Source: Mesorhizobium sp. LHD-90 (lineage in GTDB: Bacteria > Pseudomonadota > Alphaproteobacteria > Rhizobiales > Rhizobiaceae). Taken from it: a DNA stretch of 64,000 nucleotides. The stretch covers positions 1-64,000 of the forward strand of contig NZ_JAVFVV010000005.1 of assembly GCF_030929505.1 (NCBI RefSeq), given 5' to 3'. A model generated the notes under the pieces. That model was not told the origin of the DNA and searched no databases. It was given only the letters and a program-made list of their open reading frames with translations. Position numbers and translations under genes: made by a program. Within the stretch, counting starts at the first letter, position 1. The number at the start of each line of letters is the position of its first letter. Positions 47,284-56,699 of the stretch are shown piece after piece.

Positions 47284-47748
47284 ATGTATCTCGTCAGCGT
47301 TCTTGCCTTGATGCTCGTGCTGCCGGCTGGATCGATTGTGGCGGACTATCTTTCCTTGCCCGCCGGCGCGGCGATCATGCCGCTGGTCGGAAAATGGTTC
47401 GTCTTCTGGAGCGCGGGCGTCCGGCTGATGCTCGCCGGCATCCGCCAGTATTTCCAGCCGGAATTCACCGCCCATGAAATTTTCGAGATGAAGAGCGCCG
47501 AGGCGTTGCCGGTGGTGCGCGAACTCGGCGTGGCGAACTTTTCGATCGGCACGGTCGGCGTGCTATCGCTGCTTGCACCAAGCTTTGTCCTGCCGGTGGC
47601 GATCGCCGCCGGCATTTTCTACGGCGTCGCCGGCGTTCGCCACGCGATGCAGCCGGCGCGCAGCCGCAACGAGACGGTTGCGATGGTTACCGACCTGTTC
47701 GCCTTCTTCGTGCTGGCGGCCTTCGTCGCGTGGACTTACTTTGGCTGA
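47284..47748 (+). CDS. DUF6790-like membrane protein
   Basis: A 154-residue protein with about four hydrophobic segments (YLVSVLALMLVLPAGSIVAD, VANFSIGTVGVLSLLAPSFV, LPVAIAAGIFYGVAGVRHAM, VTDLFAFFVLAAFVAWTYF) and a conserved-looking loop GIRQYFQPEFTAHEIF. It resembles the DUF6790 group; function unknown. It follows the flavoprotein by 46 bases on the same strand. Confidence 0.7.
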   Translation: MYLVSVLALMLVLPAGSIVADYLSLPAGAAIMPLVGKWFVFWSAGVRLMLAGIRQYFQPEFTAHEIFEMKSAEALPVVRELGVANFSIGTVGVLSLLAPSFVLPVAIAAGIFYGVAGVRHAMQPARSRNETVAMVTDLFAFFVLAAFVAWTYFG

Positions 47749-47881
47749 AAGACCTTCGGCCACGGTGAGCAAGAAAGTCGTCAGCTTGCGCATTGGATAA
47801 GCGTTGCAGCCATAGTAGTGTGCCCTCGTCCGCCGCGCTCAAAGATGGCCGGCGGCATGTACTGGGGGTGACAGCAGGCCG

Positions 47882-48787
47882 ATGCGGGCGTCGATGCGCA
47901 ACGCGATCAGCGGAGAAATCTTTCCGCTCGGCGACGTGTCGCTGATCGGCCGCGGCGATAGCGCAACCATCCGCCTGGCGGACGCCAGCGTGTCGCGCCA
48001 GCATGCCAGCGTGCGCTATCAGGACGCCAATTTCTGGGTGGTCGATCTCGGCAGCGCCAACGGCACCTTCGTCAACGGCTCGGCGCTCGGCGCGCCGAGG
48101 GTGCTGCGCGGCGGCGACCGGCTGCAATTCGGCAAGGTGGTGCTGGTATTCGAGGACGAGGGCTCCGCGACGGCGCGCACGGAAGTGCTCGACGAACGGA
48201 CGCAGATCTCGCGCCTGCCGCCCCAGCCGATCCGCAGCGCGCCGATGACCATTCTCGTCGGCGATCTGAAGGGGTTTACGGCGATCTGCACGCTTCTGTC
48301 GGCGCAAGAGGTCGCCGGCCTGCTGCGTGAATGGTATGCCGACTGCGAAGCCATCCTGAAACGCCATGGCGCCTCGATCGACAAGTTCATCGGCGACTGT
48401 GTCTTCGCCTACTGGCACGGCACCGAGCCCGACATCCGCGACAGCGCGATCCGGGCCGCCGAGGCGCTGCGCGCGGCGGAGGCGGTGCCGTCCTCCCCGA
48501 TGCGCGCTTTGCTCAGGGGAAGGCACGGCATTGCGCTCGATTGCCGCTTGGGCTTGCATCTCGGGGATGTGGCAGTCGGCTCGATGGGCAAGGGCATCAA
48601 CACCGCGCTCGGCGACGCCGTCAACCTGGCTTTCCGCATCGAGGGTCTTACGCGCACCGCCGACGAGCCGATCCTGGTCAGCGCGGCGTTTGTGGACGGA
48701 TTTTCTCGGCGCACCTTCCGCTCCTGCGGGAGATACGAGGTGAAGGGGGTCGAGGAGCCGGTAGAAGTGTTTGGGATGGGGGATTGA
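47882..48787 (+). CDS. Class III nucleotide cyclase with N-terminal FHA domain
   Basis: A 301-residue cytosolic protein. FHA domain at about residues 20-85 (LIGRGDSATIRLADASVSRQ, then GSANGTFVNG), which binds phosphothreonine. The cyclase domain runs from about 122 to the end: metal Asp in ILVGDLKGFTA, Lys/Asp in IDKFIGDCVFAYWH, and GDAVNLAFRIE with the transition-state Asn and Arg. All key residues for cAMP synthesis appear present. FHA at the N-terminus suggests control by a Ser/Thr kinase. It lies 133 bases after the DUF6790-like gene. Confidence 0.88.
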   Translation: MRASMRNAISGEIFPLGDVSLIGRGDSATIRLADASVSRQHASVRYQDANFWVVDLGSANGTFVNGSALGAPRVLRGGDRLQFGKVVLVFEDEGSATARTEVLDERTQISRLPPQPIRSAPMTILVGDLKGFTAICTLLSAQEVAGLLREWYADCEAILKRHGASIDKFIGDCVFAYWHGTEPDIRDSAIRAAEALRAAEAVPSSPMRALLRGRHGIALDCRLGLHLGDVAVGSMGKGINTALGDAVNLAFRIEGLTRTADEPILVSAAFVDGFSRRTFRSCGRYEVKGVEEPVEVFGMGD

Positions 48788-48862
48788 AACAGGGCCTGTC
48801 CTTGAAACGCCAGCCATAACCGCAGCGCCGTCCACACCTCAGCCGAAATGCGGCAAGGCAGT

Positions 48863-49333
48863 CTATTTGTGAAGCGCCTCCCAGCGCTCGTCGGCCTGCC
48901 GGATATTTCCGGACGTATCTTGCTGAAATGCAATGATGCCCTCTCGGTCGCCGCTGAGATAGAGCCGGCCGTCGACGATTGCCCAGGCTTCCGGATCAGG
49001 TCGGAACCTCGCGCCGTCAATCATGGCCATCACGCAATATCCGCCGAAGCGAGGAGCATAGGACTCGGGCTGGCTGGCGAACATGTCGCGATGCGCGCCG
49101 CTGGCAAACCACCAGCGCGCGCCGTTCCAAACGAACTCATGGTCGGAACTGCCTTGGGTGGGTTTTCCATCCGTGAAATACGCAACCGTATCGTAGCCCC
49201 CGATGGCCACGTTTTCGCGGTCAGTGCTTACATCGCCGGCCTGCCGATTGCCGCCGTGCGCTTGCCAGTCCAAGCCAAGCGAAAGGTATGTCATGGCTGC
49301 CAGAAAGAAGAAATTTCGTTTGGAAATGAACAT
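48863..49333 (-). CDS. YHS domain-containing exported protein
   Basis: A 156-residue protein with an N-terminal signal-like segment (KRNFFFLAAMTYLSLGLDW) and a YHS domain (IGGYDTVAYFTDGKPTQGSS, then FASQPESYAPRFGGYCVMAM). YHS domains are small, often metal-linked modules of unclear function; the single Cys is in GGYCV. ATG 49333 has GGAGG five bases upstream. It lies between two cyclase genes and is divergent from the second. Confidence 0.82.
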   Translation of the reverse strand: MFISKRNFFFLAAMTYLSLGLDWQAHGGNRQAGDVSTDRENVAIGGYDTVAYFTDGKPTQGSSDHEFVWNGARWWFASGAHRDMFASQPESYAPRFGGYCVMAMIDGARFRPDPEAWAIVDGRLYLSGDREGIIAFQQDTSGNIRQADERWEALHK

Positions 49334-49526
49334 ATCGGCCTCCCGATCCGCCATTGCCAAGAATCATCGTCCGGAACCGAGCGTATCGCTCCAGGCCCAT
49401 TCCAGGGGCCGGAGTTGAGCGGACGAATTCGGTGAGCAAGTCTACTCCAATTCCTGCCCCGGGACTATGATGTCCTTGTCGTTTCATCAGAGGGCGTCCC
49501 GGCCAGTCGACGGCGCGCACGACGGC

Positions 49527-51389
49527 ATGGAAGAGCACCATTCGCAAAGAAAGCTCGCGGCCATATTGATTGCCGACGCTGTCGGTTTCTCGCTCCTGAT
49601 GAGCGACGACGAGGAACGCGCCTTGCGGGTTTTCCATGCGAGGCGCGTCGTCATCGCGGAGAGCGTCGCCAACCACATGGGCAGGGTTTTCGGCGAAGCC
49701 GGCGACAGCGTGGTGGCCGAGTTTGCAAGCGCGGTCGATGCCCTGAGGGCGGCGATCGATATCCAGTCGGCGGTCGCCTCCCTCAACGGGGCGGCTGCGG
49801 ACGGGGAGCGGATGCTGTTCCGCATCGGCATCAATCTGGGCGATGTGATCATCGAGCAGAGCAACCTGTTCGGCGACGGCGTCAACGTCGCCGAGCGGCT
49901 TCAAACCCTTGCCGAGCCCGGCGGCATCTGTATCTCGCGCAGCGTCAAGGAACAGGTGAGAGACAAGCTCCAATGCGCCTTTACCGATCTCGGCGTCCAG
50001 AAGCTGAAGAACATTCTCCGCCCGGTCAGGGCCTTCCATGTCGTCCAGCCGGGCGAGGCGGCGAAGCCCGCAAGGCCGGGAAAGAAGCCTTTCCTGCGCA
50101 ATCGCCGCTCGTTGGCGACCGTCGCGGCAATTCTCGGGATCTTCGTGCTGCTGGCAGGCGGCGCGCTTTACCTGCGGCCCTGGGAGTCGATCGGTTGGGT
50201 TCGGCAGGCATCGGGCCCACCGACCATTGCGGTCTTGCCATTCGCCAATCTGAGCGGCGAACCGGACCAGGAGTATTTCAGCGACGGGGTCACCCAGGAC
50301 ATCGTGGCGGCGCTGGGGCGTTTCTCCAATCTTCATGTTCTCGCCAACAACGCCACCGCCAAGTTCAAGGGCAGCGACGCCAATTCCGCCGAGCTGAAGG
50401 AGAAACTCGGCGCACGTTATGTCGTGGTCGGCAGCGTGCGCCGCAGCGAAGACCGAATAAGAATTTCCGTGGACCTGACCGACACCGACAAGAACCTGCA
50501 TCTGTGGTCGCGGCAGTTCGAGCGAAAACTCACCGACATCTTCGCGCTGCAGGACGACATCACCCGCGAGATCACCGGCTCGCTCGCGATCAAGCTCTCA
50601 AGCCTCGAGCGGGACCGGGCGTTCGCCAAGGAGACCGAACACCTCGACGCCTACGATTACTTCCTCCGCGGCCGGGCCCGTCTTGCGGACTCGGAACGGT
50701 CCGCGCTGATGGAAGCCCGCGCCATGTTCGAGAAGGCTGTCGCACTCGATCCACACTACGGCGCCGCCCTGGAAGCGCTTGGGCAGACCTATCAGATCGA
50801 AGCGACGCAAGGCTGGACCGAATTTCGCGGCGAAGCGCTGGGAAGGGCCGAGGCGCACGTCCGCGAAGCCCTCGGCCTGTCGCCAGAACTGGCGGAAGCA
50901 CATCAGACGCTGGCGTTCACTTTTCTCGCGCGCGGAGAGTATGAACGCGCAATCGCCGAGACCAGACGGGCCATCGAGATCAATCCGAGCGATGCATATG
51001 GCTACGCCTCACTGGGCGCGATGCTCATGTGGTCCGGCGATGCCGAAGGGGCGATCGCCGCGATGGAAAGGGCCAAGATCTTCGACCCTACGCTCCACTG
51101 GGACAGCCTCCATGTCCTGGGCTTCGCCTACTATCTTGCTGGCCGCCACCACGACGCTGTGGCAATCCTCGAGCCGCTGACGGGAGGCAACCCGGAACGC
51201 TACATCGTCTATTTAGGCTTGGCAGCAGCCTATGCGGAACTTGGACGCACAGACGATGCCGAACGTGCCGCCAAGGAGGTGAAGCGCCTTAGTCCCTTTT
51301 TCAAGACAGCGCCGTTTGTCGGACAGTGGCGAGACAGCAAGTCGCGTGAGCTTCTTGCCCACGGATTGAAGTTGGCGGGATTGGAGTAG
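49527..51389 (+). CDS. Class III cyclase-domain protein with TolB-like and TPR regions
   Basis: A 620-residue protein. Cyclase domain at about residues 5-165 with metal Asps in LIADAVGFSLLM and GEAGDSVVAEF and FGDGVNVAERLQ supplying Asn and Arg. The substrate-specifying Lys before the second Asp is replaced (GRVFGEAGD), a change common to this rhizobial group, so activity is uncertain. One membrane helix (SLATVAAILGIFVLLAGGAL) follows, then a TolB-like periplasmic domain (IAVLPFANLSGEPDQEYFSD) and several TPRs (AEAHQTLAFTFLARGEYERA). The start could be the ATG 20 codons earlier. A repeat arm begins right after the stop. Confidence 0.85.
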   Translation: MEEHHSQRKLAAILIADAVGFSLLMSDDEERALRVFHARRVVIAESVANHMGRVFGEAGDSVVAEFASAVDALRAAIDIQSAVASLNGAAADGERMLFRIGINLGDVIIEQSNLFGDGVNVAERLQTLAEPGGICISRSVKEQVRDKLQCAFTDLGVQKLKNILRPVRAFHVVQPGEAAKPARPGKKPFLRNRRSLATVAAILGIFVLLAGGALYLRPWESIGWVRQASGPPTIAVLPFANLSGEPDQEYFSDGVTQDIVAALGRFSNLHVLANNATAKFKGSDANSAELKEKLGARYVVVGSVRRSEDRIRISVDLTDTDKNLHLWSRQFERKLTDIFALQDDITREITGSLAIKLSSLERDRAFAKETEHLDAYDYFLRGRARLADSERSALMEARAMFEKAVALDPHYGAALEALGQTYQIEATQGWTEFRGEALGRAEAHVREALGLSPELAEAHQTLAFTFLARGEYERAIAETRRAIEINPSDAYGYASLGAMLMWSGDAEGAIAAMERAKIFDPTLHWDSLHVLGFAYYLAGRHHDAVAILEPLTGGNPERYIVYLGLAAAYAELGRTDDAERAAKEVKRLSPFFKTAPFVGQWRDSKSRELLAHGLKLAGLE

Positions 51390-51428
51390 GAGCCCTTCTC
51401 GAAACATTGGAGGGCGGGCTCCAGATGG
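51390..51428 (+). repeat. Single diverged arm of the 4327-4475 repeat family
   Basis: The block CTTCTCGAAACATTGGAGGG, flanked by GGAGCC and CGGGCTCC, matches the left arm at 4327-4366 at most positions, and here too it starts directly at a stop codon. The outer GGAGCCC/GGGCTCC can pair, giving a hairpin. Confidence 0.6.
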
Positions 51429-51674
51429 ACCGCGCCGTTGCCGGGATTTCTCCGTCGCCATCGGGCGTTCGACCTTGGCAGCGCGCCGCCATGGACGAGA
51501 TCGGGTATCCGCGATCGGGGATCTTCGGCCAAACAACCTCTGCCGGCCCAAGATTGCGCTGCCCATCGCGCGGCGGATACGCTAGCATCCGTCGGCCGGT
51601 CAGGATTTCAAACGGTCTCCGGGGGTCAGATTGCGGATTGCTATCGGCGGCCGGGTAGCCGTCAGGTCAAAATC

Positions 51675-53798
51675 ATGTCTTCCCCGGCGGTGAGCGGCGC
51701 CGCGCGCTGGGGTCTGGCGGCAAAACTATTCACGACCCTGCTGTTGCTGGGCGCGACCGCGGTGATGGTGACCGGGGTGCTGGGCTATTTCCGCGCCAAG
51801 GATGCGCTCGAAAAAGCGGTGTTCGACCAGCTAACGGCCGCCCGTCAGGCCAAGGCACACCAGGTTGAAACATACTTCCGCACGATCCAGGCGGAGCTGC
51901 GCCTGCTTGCCACCTCCAAGATGGTGGTCGAGGCGACGCGGGAGTTCAAGATCGCGGTCGACCAGCTCGACCGCGCCGGCGCGCCGCCCGCACTGCGCCA
52001 GAAGGTCGGCAACTGGTATGCCGAAAATTTCATCCCGCAGATGACAGCCGTGCTGGGCAGGGAGCCGGCCCTGTCCGACTATCTGCCGGTCGGCGGCGCA
52101 CCCTATTATCTGCAGTATCATTACATCGTGAAAAACCCGAACCCGGCGGAGCGGCGAAAACTTCTCGACGATGCAGGCGACGGCAGCGAGTACACCAAAC
52201 TGCATGCCGTCTATCATCCGCTGATGCGCGCCGCGGCCACGACGGTCGGCTTTTTCGATTTCATGATCGCCGATCCGAAATCGGGCCGCCTGATCTACAC
52301 AGTCCAGAAGGAGACCGATCTTGCCACCTCCCTGCAGTTCGGTCCTTACCGCCGAACCAACGTCGCCGCGGCGGTCGCGAGTTGCGCGGAGACCGCCGAC
52401 CGCTCGGCCATATGCCTGGAGGATTTTTCTCCCTATGCCCCGTCCGGCGGCGCGCCGATCGCCTTCATGGGCGCACCGATCATCGACCAGGGCGCTGTCA
52501 TCGGCGTGCTGATCGCGCAATTGTCGAACGAGGAGATCGACAAGGTGGTAACCAGCGGCCGCCGCTGGCGGCAGGAAGGCTTCGGCGCCACGGGTGAGGC
52601 CTATCTCGTCGGGTCCGACCATCTTGTGCGCTCGGCCCCACGCGATTTCTACGAAAACCGCAACGGCTATTTCGCCGACCTCAAGGCAGTCGGCGCCTCC
52701 GAAGAGGAGATCGACGCCATCCATCGTTACGGGACGCCGGTGCTGCACCAGCGTATCGACACCCAGGCTACGCGAGCCGCGCTTGCCGGCGTCGAGGGCA
52801 CCGGCGAGATCATCGGCTACCGTGGTGTCCCGACACTCGCTTCATGGGGCCCGCTTGCGATCGAGGATGTCAAATGGGCGCTCGTCGCCAAGGTGGACAG
52901 CGCCGAGGCGTTTGCGCCGATCGAACGGCTGCGCCGCGATCTGCTGTTGGTCGGCGGGCTGGCGCTGCTGATCGTGGCCGCCACCGCCGCGTGGCTGGCA
53001 CGCGCGTTGCTCGGGCCGCTGCGCGAACTCACCGCCGGCGTCAAACGGTTCGCCGCCGGCGACTATGCGGCCAGCGTTCCGGTACGCACGAAGGACGAGA
53101 TCGGCCAGCTTTGCTCTGCCTTCAACGGCATGGTCGGGGAACTGCGCGACAAGAACACCGTCATCGAGAACAAGAACCGCGAGAACGAGCAACTGCTCCT
53201 GAACGTGCTGCCGGCGCCGATCGCCAACCGGCTGCGCGGCGGCGAGCAGCGGATCGCCGACGGGTTCGCGGAGGTCACGGTGGCCTTCGCCGACCTGGTC
53301 GGCTTCACCCAATTGTCTTCCGACATGCCGCCGCAGGATGTGGTGAACCTGCTCAACGGGCTGTTCACCCGCTTCGACGCCGCCGCCAGCGAACTCGGCA
53401 TCGAGAAGATCAAGACGGTGGGCGACGCCTATATGGCGGTGTGCGGGCTGCCGGAGCCGGTGGCCAACCATGCCGAGCGCATGGTGCACATGGCGATCCG
53501 CATGGTCCACATCACCCGCGAGCACGCCATGGAGAACAATGTCTCGATGAAGCTCAGGGTCGGGGTCAACAGCGGGCCGGTGGTGGCCGGCGTGATCGGC
53601 AAGAGCAAGTACATCTACGACCTGTGGGGCGACACGGTGAACATCGCGAGCCGTATGGAATCGGGCGGGGTCCCGGACTCCGTCCAGGTGACGCGCCCGG
53701 TCTATGAGAGGCTCAAGGACCACTTCGTCTTCGAGTCGCGCGGCGCGATCGAAGTCAAAGGCAAGGGCAAGGTCGAGGCCTGGCTACTGAGGCTGTAG
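51675..53798 (+). CDS. Membrane-bound class III adenylate cyclase with Cache sensor and HAMP
   Basis: A 707-residue protein. A first membrane helix (LAAKLFTTLLLLGATAVMVT) is followed by a roughly 400-residue double-Cache-like periplasmic sensor (YFRTIQAELRLLATSKMVVE, FDFMIADPKSGRLIYTVQKE), a second helix (LLLVGGLALLIVAATAAWLA), HAMP, a short coiled coil and the cyclase domain. The active site is complete: VAFADLVGFTQLSS, EKIKTVGDAYMAV (Lys and Asp), LWGDTVNIASRME. It therefore couples an external signal to cAMP. ATG 51675 follows the promoter-like AT-poor leader; the frame is open upstream. Confidence 0.9.
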   Translation: MSSPAVSGAARWGLAAKLFTTLLLLGATAVMVTGVLGYFRAKDALEKAVFDQLTAARQAKAHQVETYFRTIQAELRLLATSKMVVEATREFKIAVDQLDRAGAPPALRQKVGNWYAENFIPQMTAVLGREPALSDYLPVGGAPYYLQYHYIVKNPNPAERRKLLDDAGDGSEYTKLHAVYHPLMRAAATTVGFFDFMIADPKSGRLIYTVQKETDLATSLQFGPYRRTNVAAAVASCAETADRSAICLEDFSPYAPSGGAPIAFMGAPIIDQGAVIGVLIAQLSNEEIDKVVTSGRRWRQEGFGATGEAYLVGSDHLVRSAPRDFYENRNGYFADLKAVGASEEEIDAIHRYGTPVLHQRIDTQATRAALAGVEGTGEIIGYRGVPTLASWGPLAIEDVKWALVAKVDSAEAFAPIERLRRDLLLVGGLALLIVAATAAWLARALLGPLRELTAGVKRFAAGDYAASVPVRTKDEIGQLCSAFNGMVGELRDKNTVIENKNRENEQLLLNVLPAPIANRLRGGEQRIADGFAEVTVAFADLVGFTQLSSDMPPQDVVNLLNGLFTRFDAAASELGIEKIKTVGDAYMAVCGLPEPVANHAERMVHMAIRMVHITREHAMENNVSMKLRVGVNSGPVVAGVIGKSKYIYDLWGDTVNIASRMESGGVPDSVQVTRPVYERLKDHFVFESRGAIEVKGKGKVEAWLLRL

Positions 53799-53918
53799 GC
53801 GCGCCGTCGGCACCGAACAAGCCGGCCGTGCCTCGGCCTGTTCGTCGAGCAACGCGAGGCAAGCGTTCGACCGGCGGGATTCGATGGACTACCAGGCCGG
53901 CCTGCATCTGGGCCATAG

Positions 53919-54329
53919 CTACCGGCTGCTCCCGAACGCGAATACGTTCGCAGCATCTGCACCGCAGACGAAGAAGGCGTCCGTGACCTCGGAGCCGGCC
54001 CCGTAGGGATCGCTGACGATCCTGAACAGATTGCGGTAGTTGTCGACGAAGTGTGCCCGGCACGATCCCTCACCCGCATTCGAACATGCCTGAACCTCGA
54101 AATAGCCCCTTTCCGCAATCCACTCTTCGTCCGCCAGAGAATAGTCGCGCTGCATCCGGTTCCAATCGAGGAGCGGTTGAAAGCCCGCGGTTATCAACCA
54201 GGCACGAGCGGCCGGATATGGCAGGCCGATGATCTTGGGCACGGATTGGCTTTTGTCGAGCGGGCAGCCCGCCCACGCAGGTCCCGCGACGAGCATGGCA
54301 AGGATCAATGTCCGCAGCAGCATCGCCAC
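53919..54329 (-). CDS. Hypothetical exported protein, 136 residues
   Basis: A signal peptide (LLRTLILAMLVAGPAWAG) precedes a mature domain beginning CPLDKSQSVPKIIGLPYPAA, with five or so Cys that may form disulfides (RGYFEVQACSNAGEGSCRAH, FFVCGADAANVFAF). Not recognised beyond secreted hypothetical proteins. The start is at 54329 or two codons later. It converges on the Cache cyclase and is divergent from ffh. Confidence 0.7.
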   Translation of the reverse strand: MAMLLRTLILAMLVAGPAWAGCPLDKSQSVPKIIGLPYPAARAWLITAGFQPLLDWNRMQRDYSLADEEWIAERGYFEVQACSNAGEGSCRAHFVDNYRNLFRIVSDPYGAGSEVTDAFFVCGADAANVFAFGSSR

Positions 54330-54813
54330 CTCCCCTGACCTTCCAATAGGAGTAATATACTACGACTTTGATCCAATAATCACAAGACTTGCACCAAGCT
54401 TAGAGGCTGTTGACTTACGATAATGAAATCTTGTGGTCGGACAACTTCCGATTGATCTGAGGTTCCACTTGCCAATGCCCGGCTTGGGGAATGGCACAGG
54501 CGGTCGCGCAGCGGGCCGCCCCGTTGCCCCCATATTTTGCTTGCCCGCCCCGGACAAATTTCCGCTAAGCTTGACTTTCCGATCGGTTTCCTGTTGAAGC
54601 CGCAGCAATTCAGCGACGAGGATCTTTTTCCGAGCCGCCGCCCGGGGCGCCTGCTAGGCAGAGCCGACCCCGGAGGCCAACACCCGGCAGCGCGATGCGC
54701 CCCCGGGTGCTTTTGGGTTTGGCGCTTCGGAATGACGATTTTCCCGGTTGGGACTTCGCCGCGAAGACACTACCTCTCGGGCACCATTGTGGCGCACGGG
54801 AAAAGGAAGACGG
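54330..54813. other. 484-bp gap upstream of ffh with a GC hairpin
   Basis: No gene seen. The part 54340-54440 is AT-rich compared with its surroundings. CACCCGG (54681-54687) and CCGGGTG (54703-54709) form a stem followed by CTTTTGGGTTT, terminator-like on the plus strand although no plus-strand gene precedes it. I looked for the SRP RNA here and did not find its conserved apical loop. Confidence 0.4.
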
Positions 54814-56403
54814 ATGTTCGAGAGCCTACAGGAACGGCTTGGTTCCATTCTCAACGGTCTTACGGGCCGCGGCGCGCTGTCGGAGGCGGATGTTTCCGCG
54901 GCACTCCGCGAGGTGCGGCGCGCCCTCATCGAGGCCGACGTGGCGCTCGAGGTCGTCCGCTCATTCGTCGACAAGGTGCGCGGCAAGGCCGTCGGCGCCG
55001 AGGTGTTGAAGTCGATCAAGCCCGGCCAAATGGTCGTCAAGATCGTCCATGACGAGCTGGTCGACATGCTCGGCGCCGAGGGCAAGACGATCGACCTCAA
55101 CGCGCCGGCGCCGGTCGTCATCATGATGGTCGGCCTGCAGGGCTCGGGCAAGACCACGACCACCGCCAAGATCGCCAAGCGCATGACCGAGCGCCAGGGC
55201 AAGAAGGTCTTGATGGCCTCGCTCGACACGCGCAGGCCGGCTGCGCAGGAGCAGTTGCGCCAGCTCGGCGAGCAGACCAAGGTTGCTACGCTGCCGATCG
55301 TTGCCGGCCAGTCGCCGGTCGACATCGCCAAACGCTCGGTGCAGGCGGCAAGGCTCGGCGGCCACGACGTGGTCATTCTCGACACCGCCGGCCGCACCCA
55401 TATCGACGAGCCGCTGATGGCCGAGATGGCCGAGATCAAGGCCGTCTCCAACCCGCACGAGATCCTGCTGGTCGCCGACTCGTTGACCGGCCAGGACGCC
55501 GTGAACCTCGCCAGAAGCTTCGACGAGCGCGTCGGCATCACCGGCCTCGTGCTCACCCGCATGGACGGCGACGGCCGCGGCGGCGCGGCGCTTTCGATGC
55601 GCGCCGTCACCGGCAAGCCGATCAAGCTGATCGGTACCGGCGAGAAGATGGACGGGCTGGAGGAATTCCATCCGCGCCGCATCGCCGACCGCATCCTCGG
55701 CATGGGCGACATCGTCAGCCTGGTCGAGAAGGCCGCCGAAAACATCGACGCGGAAAAGGCCGCGGCGATGGCGAAAAAGATGCAGTCGGGGAAGTTCGAC
55801 CTGAACGACCTCGCCGACCAGCTCGGCCAGATGCAGAAGCTGGGCGGAATGGGCGGCATCATGGGCATGATGCCCGGCATGGGCAAGGTGAAGGACCAGA
55901 TGGCGGCCGCCGGGCTGGACGACAAGATGTTCGGGCGCCAGCTCGCCATCATCTCGTCGATGACCAGGGCTGAGCGCGCCAATCCGGACATGTTGAAGCA
56001 CAGCCGCAAGAAGCGCATCGCCGCCGGCTCGGGCACCGATGCTTCGGACATCAACAAGCTCTTGAAGATGCACCGGCAGATGGCCGACATGATGAAGGCC
56101 ATGGGCGGCAAGGGCAAGGGCGGCGGCCTGATGCGCGGCATGATGGGCGGGCTGGCTTCCAAGATGGGGCTGGGCGGCATGGGCGGAATGCCCGACCTGT
56201 CGAAGATGGACCCCAAGCAACTGGAAGCCTTGCAGAAGCAGGCGGAGGCCTCCGGCCTTGGCGGCGGATTGCCGAAGGGCCTGCCGCCGACCTTTCCGGG
56301 CCTTGGCGGCGGCGGGCTTCCCGGCCTGCCGGGCGGCCTGAAGCTGCCGGGATTGGGCGGTCCGGGCGGGCTGCCCGGACTGGGCAAGGGCGGCAAGAAA
56401 TGA
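54814..56403 (+). CDS. ffh: Signal recognition particle protein Ffh
   Basis: A 529-residue SRP GTPase. N-domain MFESLQERLGSILNGLTGRG; G-domain with Walker A MMVGLQGSGKTTTTAKIAK, DTRRPAAQEQL, ILDTAGRTHID and TRMDGDGRGGAAL; M-domain with Met-rich helices (MGGIMGMMPGMG) and the RNA-binding stretch MTRAERANPDMLKHSRKKRIAAGSG in overlapping parts. A Gly/Met/Leu-rich tail ends PGLGKGGKK. ATG 54814 has AAAAGGAAG upstream. The stop overlaps the next small ORF, and a second copy of the Ffh-like tail appears 280 bases on (see findings). Confidence 0.95.
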   Translation: MFESLQERLGSILNGLTGRGALSEADVSAALREVRRALIEADVALEVVRSFVDKVRGKAVGAEVLKSIKPGQMVVKIVHDELVDMLGAEGKTIDLNAPAPVVIMMVGLQGSGKTTTTAKIAKRMTERQGKKVLMASLDTRRPAAQEQLRQLGEQTKVATLPIVAGQSPVDIAKRSVQAARLGGHDVVILDTAGRTHIDEPLMAEMAEIKAVSNPHEILLVADSLTGQDAVNLARSFDERVGITGLVLTRMDGDGRGGAALSMRAVTGKPIKLIGTGEKMDGLEEFHPRRIADRILGMGDIVSLVEKAAENIDAEKAAAMAKKMQSGKFDLNDLADQLGQMQKLGGMGGIMGMMPGMGKVKDQMAAAGLDDKMFGRQLAIISSMTRAERANPDMLKHSRKKRIAAGSGTDASDINKLLKMHRQMADMMKAMGGKGKGGGLMRGMMGGLASKMGLGGMGGMPDLSKMDPKQLEALQKQAEASGLGGGLPKGLPPTFPGLGGGGLPGLPGGLKLPGLGGPGGLPGLGKGGKK

Positions 56404-56699
56404 CGGAAAGGGTGTTGAACTGGATTTCACGTTTGTTGCTGGTGATCGGTCTGATTGGGACCGTGGTCCCATTTACGCCGTGGGGTCTTACGGTTGGTTT
56501 GTGGTTTGATCCGAATGCGTTTGTGGGCTCAGCGGAATTGGGGGCACCCAAACCGGTTCCAGAGCTCAACTCGATTGGCAATATCGCATTGCCCGCATTT
56601 GGCGGGTGGTTACTTTTGTATCTGTTGCGTGCGGTTCTTTCACGTCGGCAGTCCGAGCAGGTTTCCCGGCCTGGGCAAGAAGAAGTGAGGGGGAGATGA
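56400..56699 (+). CDS. Small membrane protein of foreign-looking composition at the ffh 3' end
   Basis: A 99-residue protein, not recognised. Two hydrophobic segments (ISRLLLVIGLIGTVVPFTPW and GGWLLLYLLRAVL) flank a polar loop. It starts inside the ffh stop (ATGA) and its own stop overlaps the chorismate mutase start. The DNA from 56404 to about 56655 uses more T-rich codons (ttg, gtt, ttt) than its neighbours. The final codons run over a stretch that in another frame reads RFPGLGKKK, an Ffh-type ending, as if the ORF had been inserted before the original ffh 3' end. Confidence 0.6.
   Translation: MTERVLNWISRLLLVIGLIGTVVPFTPWGLTVGLWFDPNAFVGSAELGAPKPVPELNSIGNIALPAFGGWLLLYLLRAVLSRRQSEQVSRPGQEEVRGR

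Noticed and set aside
54330-54813. Possible SRP RNA gene upstream of ffh
   Set aside because: The conserved apical GGAAG/AGCAG loops are not present.
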